Source: Bacteroides sp. (GTDB taxonomy: Bacteria; Bacteroidota; Bacteroidia; Bacteroidales; Bacteroidaceae). From it: a DNA stretch of 9,398 bases. Below the pieces are notes generated by a model. The model saw nothing but the letters and a program-made list of their open reading frames with translations. It was not told where the DNA came from and ran no database searches. The stretch covers positions 1 to 9,398 of the forward strand of contig DXOJ01000786.1 in the NCBI GenBank assembly GCA_019412865.1, given 5' to 3'. Position 1 is the stretch's first letter. Each line of letters opens with the position of its first letter. Shown here one piece after another: positions 7,759 through 9,398 of the stretch. The translations under genes and the position numbers were made by a program.

Positions 7759-8961
7759 TTATTTCTTAGCTGTGAGGTCAATACCGATTTCCATTTTATC
7801 GAAAAGGGCTGCAACTTCAATTAAATTTGTTTCCAGCAAACTACCGATGATGCTGATGAACGGCATGAGAGTTTCTTTGTTGAAATAGATATAAGTATGT
7901 TCTTTTGTTGAGTTGATGCCCATTGGTATTCCGTCTTTCATCCATGTGAGCAGAGTTGCAAAAGTATCATCATCCAATTGAAGAATATAGGTGATTATTT
8001 CATTGTTTAAAATCATATTGATGGCACTTAACGTTAATTTTAAACGTGCCGGGTCAGATTTTAGAAGTGCTTCACTGATTCCTGCGATAAGCTGATAGTC
8101 AATTTGCTTTCCGTTGTTTTGTGCTATGAGAGACACAATGGCAGGGATATTTAGTTGTACGACAAATGCTTTGTTGCCTGTTTGATTCCAGTAGGCCAAT
8201 CCTTTGGGAGATGACTCATAAGTGTGTTTGTTGATCAGACTTTTGAATTCAGCGTCAGTTTTGCCCGAATTGGCAACTTCCATAATTTCATTCATGTCTA
8301 CAGGGCTCGTAGTATAGCTGGCAGTGACAATTCCATTTTTCTCAAATGTAATATCCTTCAATACATAAGGAAAAATCACATCTAATATATTAGTTGCCAT
8401 TTGCTGTATTTGTAAAATCACCGGCTGGAGAGATTCTCCTCCTGCTTTTGTAGTAATATTCACGTAGCTGGCTCCGCTATTACGGATGATACTTTCTTCA
8501 TCTGTTGTGTGGGAGTATGCAGGAAATGTATATGTGTTTGCAATGGAGTTGGCATAAGCCATTGTTACGTTCAGTGATAGCTGCATGTTTTTCGGAGTTA
8601 TTATTCCTTCATATTTCACCGTAGCTCCTCCCATTGTGATATTGGTCCCGCTGAAAGTATAATATCCTTTCTTTTCATTCTCATAAAGTTGGATGCGACT
8701 GATAGGAGTTTCCTTTTCTCCCGGGATTATATTATTCAGCGTCAGTGTTCCCGTTTCGCTATCTTCTGTCTTGAAGCTGACAGTTTTTCCAATTAATTTC
8801 TCTCCGCTGTAGGTTAGGTCTAGCGTATATGGTTTAATATACGAGCCATATTCCTGACTAATTTCTCCTGGCCAAAATAGCTTGTCATTGTAAGTTTCTT
8901 CGCATGATGTAAAGAAAAATATTGCGCAAGCTACATAAGATAGTTTTCGTAAGTTTCTCAT
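7759..8961 (-). CDS. Surface-type lipoprotein, DUF4925-like; first gene of operon A
   Basis: A 400-residue protein of unknown function. I place the start at 8961 (MRNLRKLSYV) and not at the in-frame ATG at 9003. The shorter form begins with a proper lipoprotein signal ending in FTSC (Cys20), and the longer start would lie within the promoter. Acidic residues follow the cysteine (EETYND), suggesting surface export. Blocks shared with the downstream paralogue are LTYSGEKLIGKT (49-60), PGEKE (80-84), YTFSG (101-105), SPKGLAYW (251-258), GIPM (344-347) and HTYIYFNKE (355-363). Identity elsewhere is low, so the duplication is old. The A-rich leader (AACAAAAAGCAAA before the ATG) is typical of Bacteroides. 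It lies 30 bases upstream of its paralogue. A ligand-capturing or lid protein for the receptor is the simplest guess; DUF4925 is from recollection. Confidence 0.85.
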   Translation of the reverse strand: MRNLRKLSYVACAIFFFTSCEETYNDKLFWPGEISQEYGSYIKPYTLDLTYSGEKLIGKTVSFKTEDSETGTLTLNNIIPGEKETPISRIQLYENEKKGYYTFSGTNITMGGATVKYEGIITPKNMQLSLNVTMAYANSIANTYTFPAYSHTTDEESIIRNSGASYVNITTKAGGESLQPVILQIQQMATNILDVIFPYVLKDITFEKNGIVTASYTTSPVDMNEIMEVANSGKTDAEFKSLINKHTYESSPKGLAYWNQTGNKAFVVQLNIPAIVSLIAQNNGKQIDYQLIAGISEALLKSDPARLKLTLSAINMILNNEIITYILQLDDDTFATLLTWMKDGIPMGINSTKEHTYIYFNKETLMPFISIIGSLLETNLIEVAALFDKMEIGIDLTAKK

Positions 8962-8993
8962 TTTGCTTTTTGTTTTTATTGCGTATTTAATAA

Positions 8994-9007
8994 AACTTTG
9001 CAAAGTT
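8994..9007. promoter_or_regulatory. 14-bp perfect palindrome over the -7 box; possible operator
   Basis: AACTTTGCAAAGTT is a perfect palindrome centred between 9000 and 9001. It covers most of the operon A -7 box and reaches toward the expected transcription start. A repressor dimer bound here would block the promoter. A chance explanation is that both strands happen to carry an ACTTTG element. Confidence 0.4.
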
Positions 9008-9032
9008 CGACTAACAATTCTTTATTGTCAAG
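9001..9032 (-). promoter_or_regulatory. Bacteroides sigma-ABfr promoter of operon A
   Basis: On the minus strand GAACTTTG (plus 9001-9008) matches TAnnTTTG in all but the first base, and CTTG (plus 9029-9032) lies 20 bases upstream as the -33 box. Transcription would begin near 8993, giving a leader of about 32 bases to the ATG at 8961. A small inverted repeat, ACAAT (9014-9018) and ATTGT (9024-9028), lies in the spacer. Confidence 0.6.
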
Positions 9033-9051
9033 GTCTGTTTTTTTATTTTAA

Positions 9052-9140
9052 TGTTCTATTTTTAATCGTATGCGGTAAAAGTACCTAAAATGAAAAAATA
9101 AATGTGTTCTATTTTTAATATCGATTGTTCTTCTTTTAAG
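9052..9140. repeat. 15-bp direct repeat (two exact copies, one degenerate) upstream of the operon A promoter
   Basis: TGTTCTATTTTTAAT occurs exactly at 9052-9066 and 9105-9119. A third copy at 9126-9140 (TGTTCTTCTTTTAAG) agrees in 12 of 15 bases. Start-to-start spacings are 53 and 21 bases, close to five and two helical turns, so all copies would face the same side of the DNA. The nearest copy ends 20 bases upstream of the -33 box, a usual place for an activator. The region is AT-rich, so chance similarity is possible for the third copy. Confidence 0.55.
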
Positions 9141-9181
9141 AATGGCTGTAAAAAGAGAATGAAGAGGTCTCTAAAAAAGCA

Positions 9182-9230
9182 AATGGTTTTCCTCCTATTT
9201 TTCACAGGTGAGAAACCGTTCATTTTTTTT
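9182..9230. terminator. Hairpin flanked by A and T tracts; possible bidirectional terminator
   Basis: Arms 9182-9196 and 9206-9220 pair at 13 of 15 positions (two of them G-T) around a 9-base loop. On the plus strand a run of eight T follows at 9223-9230. On the minus strand the stem is followed by TGC and six T (plus 9178-9173). It could stop transcription entering from the right. The core TTTCACAGGTGAGAAA is itself a near palindrome and may belong to a dispersed Bacteroides intergenic repeat; that is a recollection to test. Confidence 0.4.
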
Positions 9231-9250
9231 CTTCTCTATTTCTGACTCTT

Positions 9251-9339
9251 GCGGAAAGTTTAGAATGTAATATTCATCTTTACAACTTTCAATAAGTACT
9301 TCCGTAAAAAAGTGAAGAGGACTCCGCTGGAATATTACA
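9251..9339. repeat. Crossing inverted repeats (possible pseudoknot or cruciform)
   Basis: A 10-bp inverted pair, TGTAATATTC (9266-9275) and GAATATTACA (9330-9339), crosses a 5-bp pair, GCGGA (9251-9255) and TCCGC (9323-9327). An alternative local hairpin uses GAAAGTT (9254-9260) with AACTTTC (9284-9290). No known RNA family was recognised. Confidence 0.35.
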
Positions 9340-9350
9340 AGAAATAAATC

Positions 9351-9358
9351 TATGTTTG
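9351..9358 (+). promoter_or_regulatory. Candidate rightward -7 box near the window edge
   Basis: TATGTTTG is a full match to TAnnTTTG on the plus strand, but 19-21 bases upstream there is only CTGG or a similar weak -33. If real, it would drive a divergent gene beyond the right edge. An ATG at 9388 begins a frame too short to judge. Confidence 0.3.
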
Positions 9359-9398
9359 CTTAAAATAGGGTTATACATAAAAATAGGATGTTTTATAC

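Larger units (their letters stand above)
8962..9398. other. Structured non-coding region upstream of operon A
   Basis: This stretch of over 400 bases has no gene I can support. It holds the operon A promoter, a palindrome over its -7 box, phased direct repeats, a hairpin with flanking A and T tracts, crossing inverted repeats and a possible rightward promoter, each listed separately. Short frames inside it (53 codons at 9062-9223 minus, 20 codons at 9183-9245 plus) look spurious. Confidence 0.6.

Noticed and set aside
3557..9003. SusC/SusD polysaccharide utilisation pair
   Set aside because: The receptor is somewhat short for SusC and has BtuB/FecA-like organisation; the lipoproteins lack SusD-like sequence features and precede the receptor in the operon.
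9004..9140. CRISPR array or plasmid-type iterons
   Set aside because: Only two exact 15-bp copies with unequal spacing, no spacer regularity and no cas or rep gene nearby.
9062..9223. Minus-strand frame of 53 codons (MNGFSPVKNR...) upstream of the operon A promoter
   Set aside because: It runs through the hairpin and the direct repeats, has no ribosome-binding context beyond an A-run, and its composition (many Phe, Ile, Leu from T-rich DNA) looks like translated intergenic sequence.
9289..9396. Minus-strand frame open from the right edge to a TGA at 9289-9291
   Set aside because: About 35 codons of AT-rich sequence without recognisable protein character; it overlaps the inverted repeats. 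It could be a gene end but nothing supports it.
8962..9398. Riboswitch (cobalamin, TPP or similar) ahead of the receptor operon
   Set aside because: The predicted leader is only about 32 bases, and I saw no conserved cobalamin or TPP box in the upstream region.

Overview
The window looks like chromosomal DNA of a gut Bacteroides species. The evidence is the sigma-ABfr-type promoters (TAnnTTTG with a TTG about 20 bases upstream), A-rich leaders without clear Shine-Dalgarno sequences, acidic residues directly after lipoprotein cysteines, a TonB-dependent receptor with an N-terminal carboxypeptidase-D-regulatory-like domain, and a secreted GH29 alpha-L-fucosidase. All convincing genes lie on the minus strand, so transcription runs from high to low coordinates.

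Operon A (about 9032 down to 3491) has a promoter at 9001-9032, then two paralogous surface-type lipoproteins (starts at 8961 and 7728), then a 948-residue TonB-dependent receptor (start at 6403). A clean intrinsic terminator (3491-3527) closes it. Gaps between genes are 30 and 11 bases. The lipoproteins resemble the Bacteroides DUF4925 group by recollection only, and their function is unknown. The receptor is not SusC-sized and has no SusD beside it. The arrangement suggests an uptake complex in which duplicated lipoproteins replace SusD, BtuG or HmuY.

Operon B (about 3460 down to 245) encodes a small outer-membrane beta-barrel protein (TorF/Gcw_chp-like), a GH29 fucosidase lipoprotein with two C-terminal F5/8-type modules, and a RimJ/RimL-like GNAT acetyltransferase. 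Gaps are 39 and 8 bases. A perfect 12-bp stem-loop follows the last stop codon. The set suggests fucose release from glycans, with possible passage of products through the barrel.

The left edge (1-24) holds the first eight codons of another minus-strand gene, possibly the beta subunit of an electron transfer flavoprotein, preceded by a textbook Bacteroides promoter (121-151).

The non-coding region 8962-9398 is the most structured DNA in the window. It has a 14-bp palindrome over the -7 box of operon A, an exact 15-bp direct repeat upstream of it with a third degenerate copy, a hairpin flanked by A and T tracts, a set of crossing inverted repeats, and a possible divergent promoter near the right edge. 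This could be a regulated control region for operon A, but no regulator is visible here.
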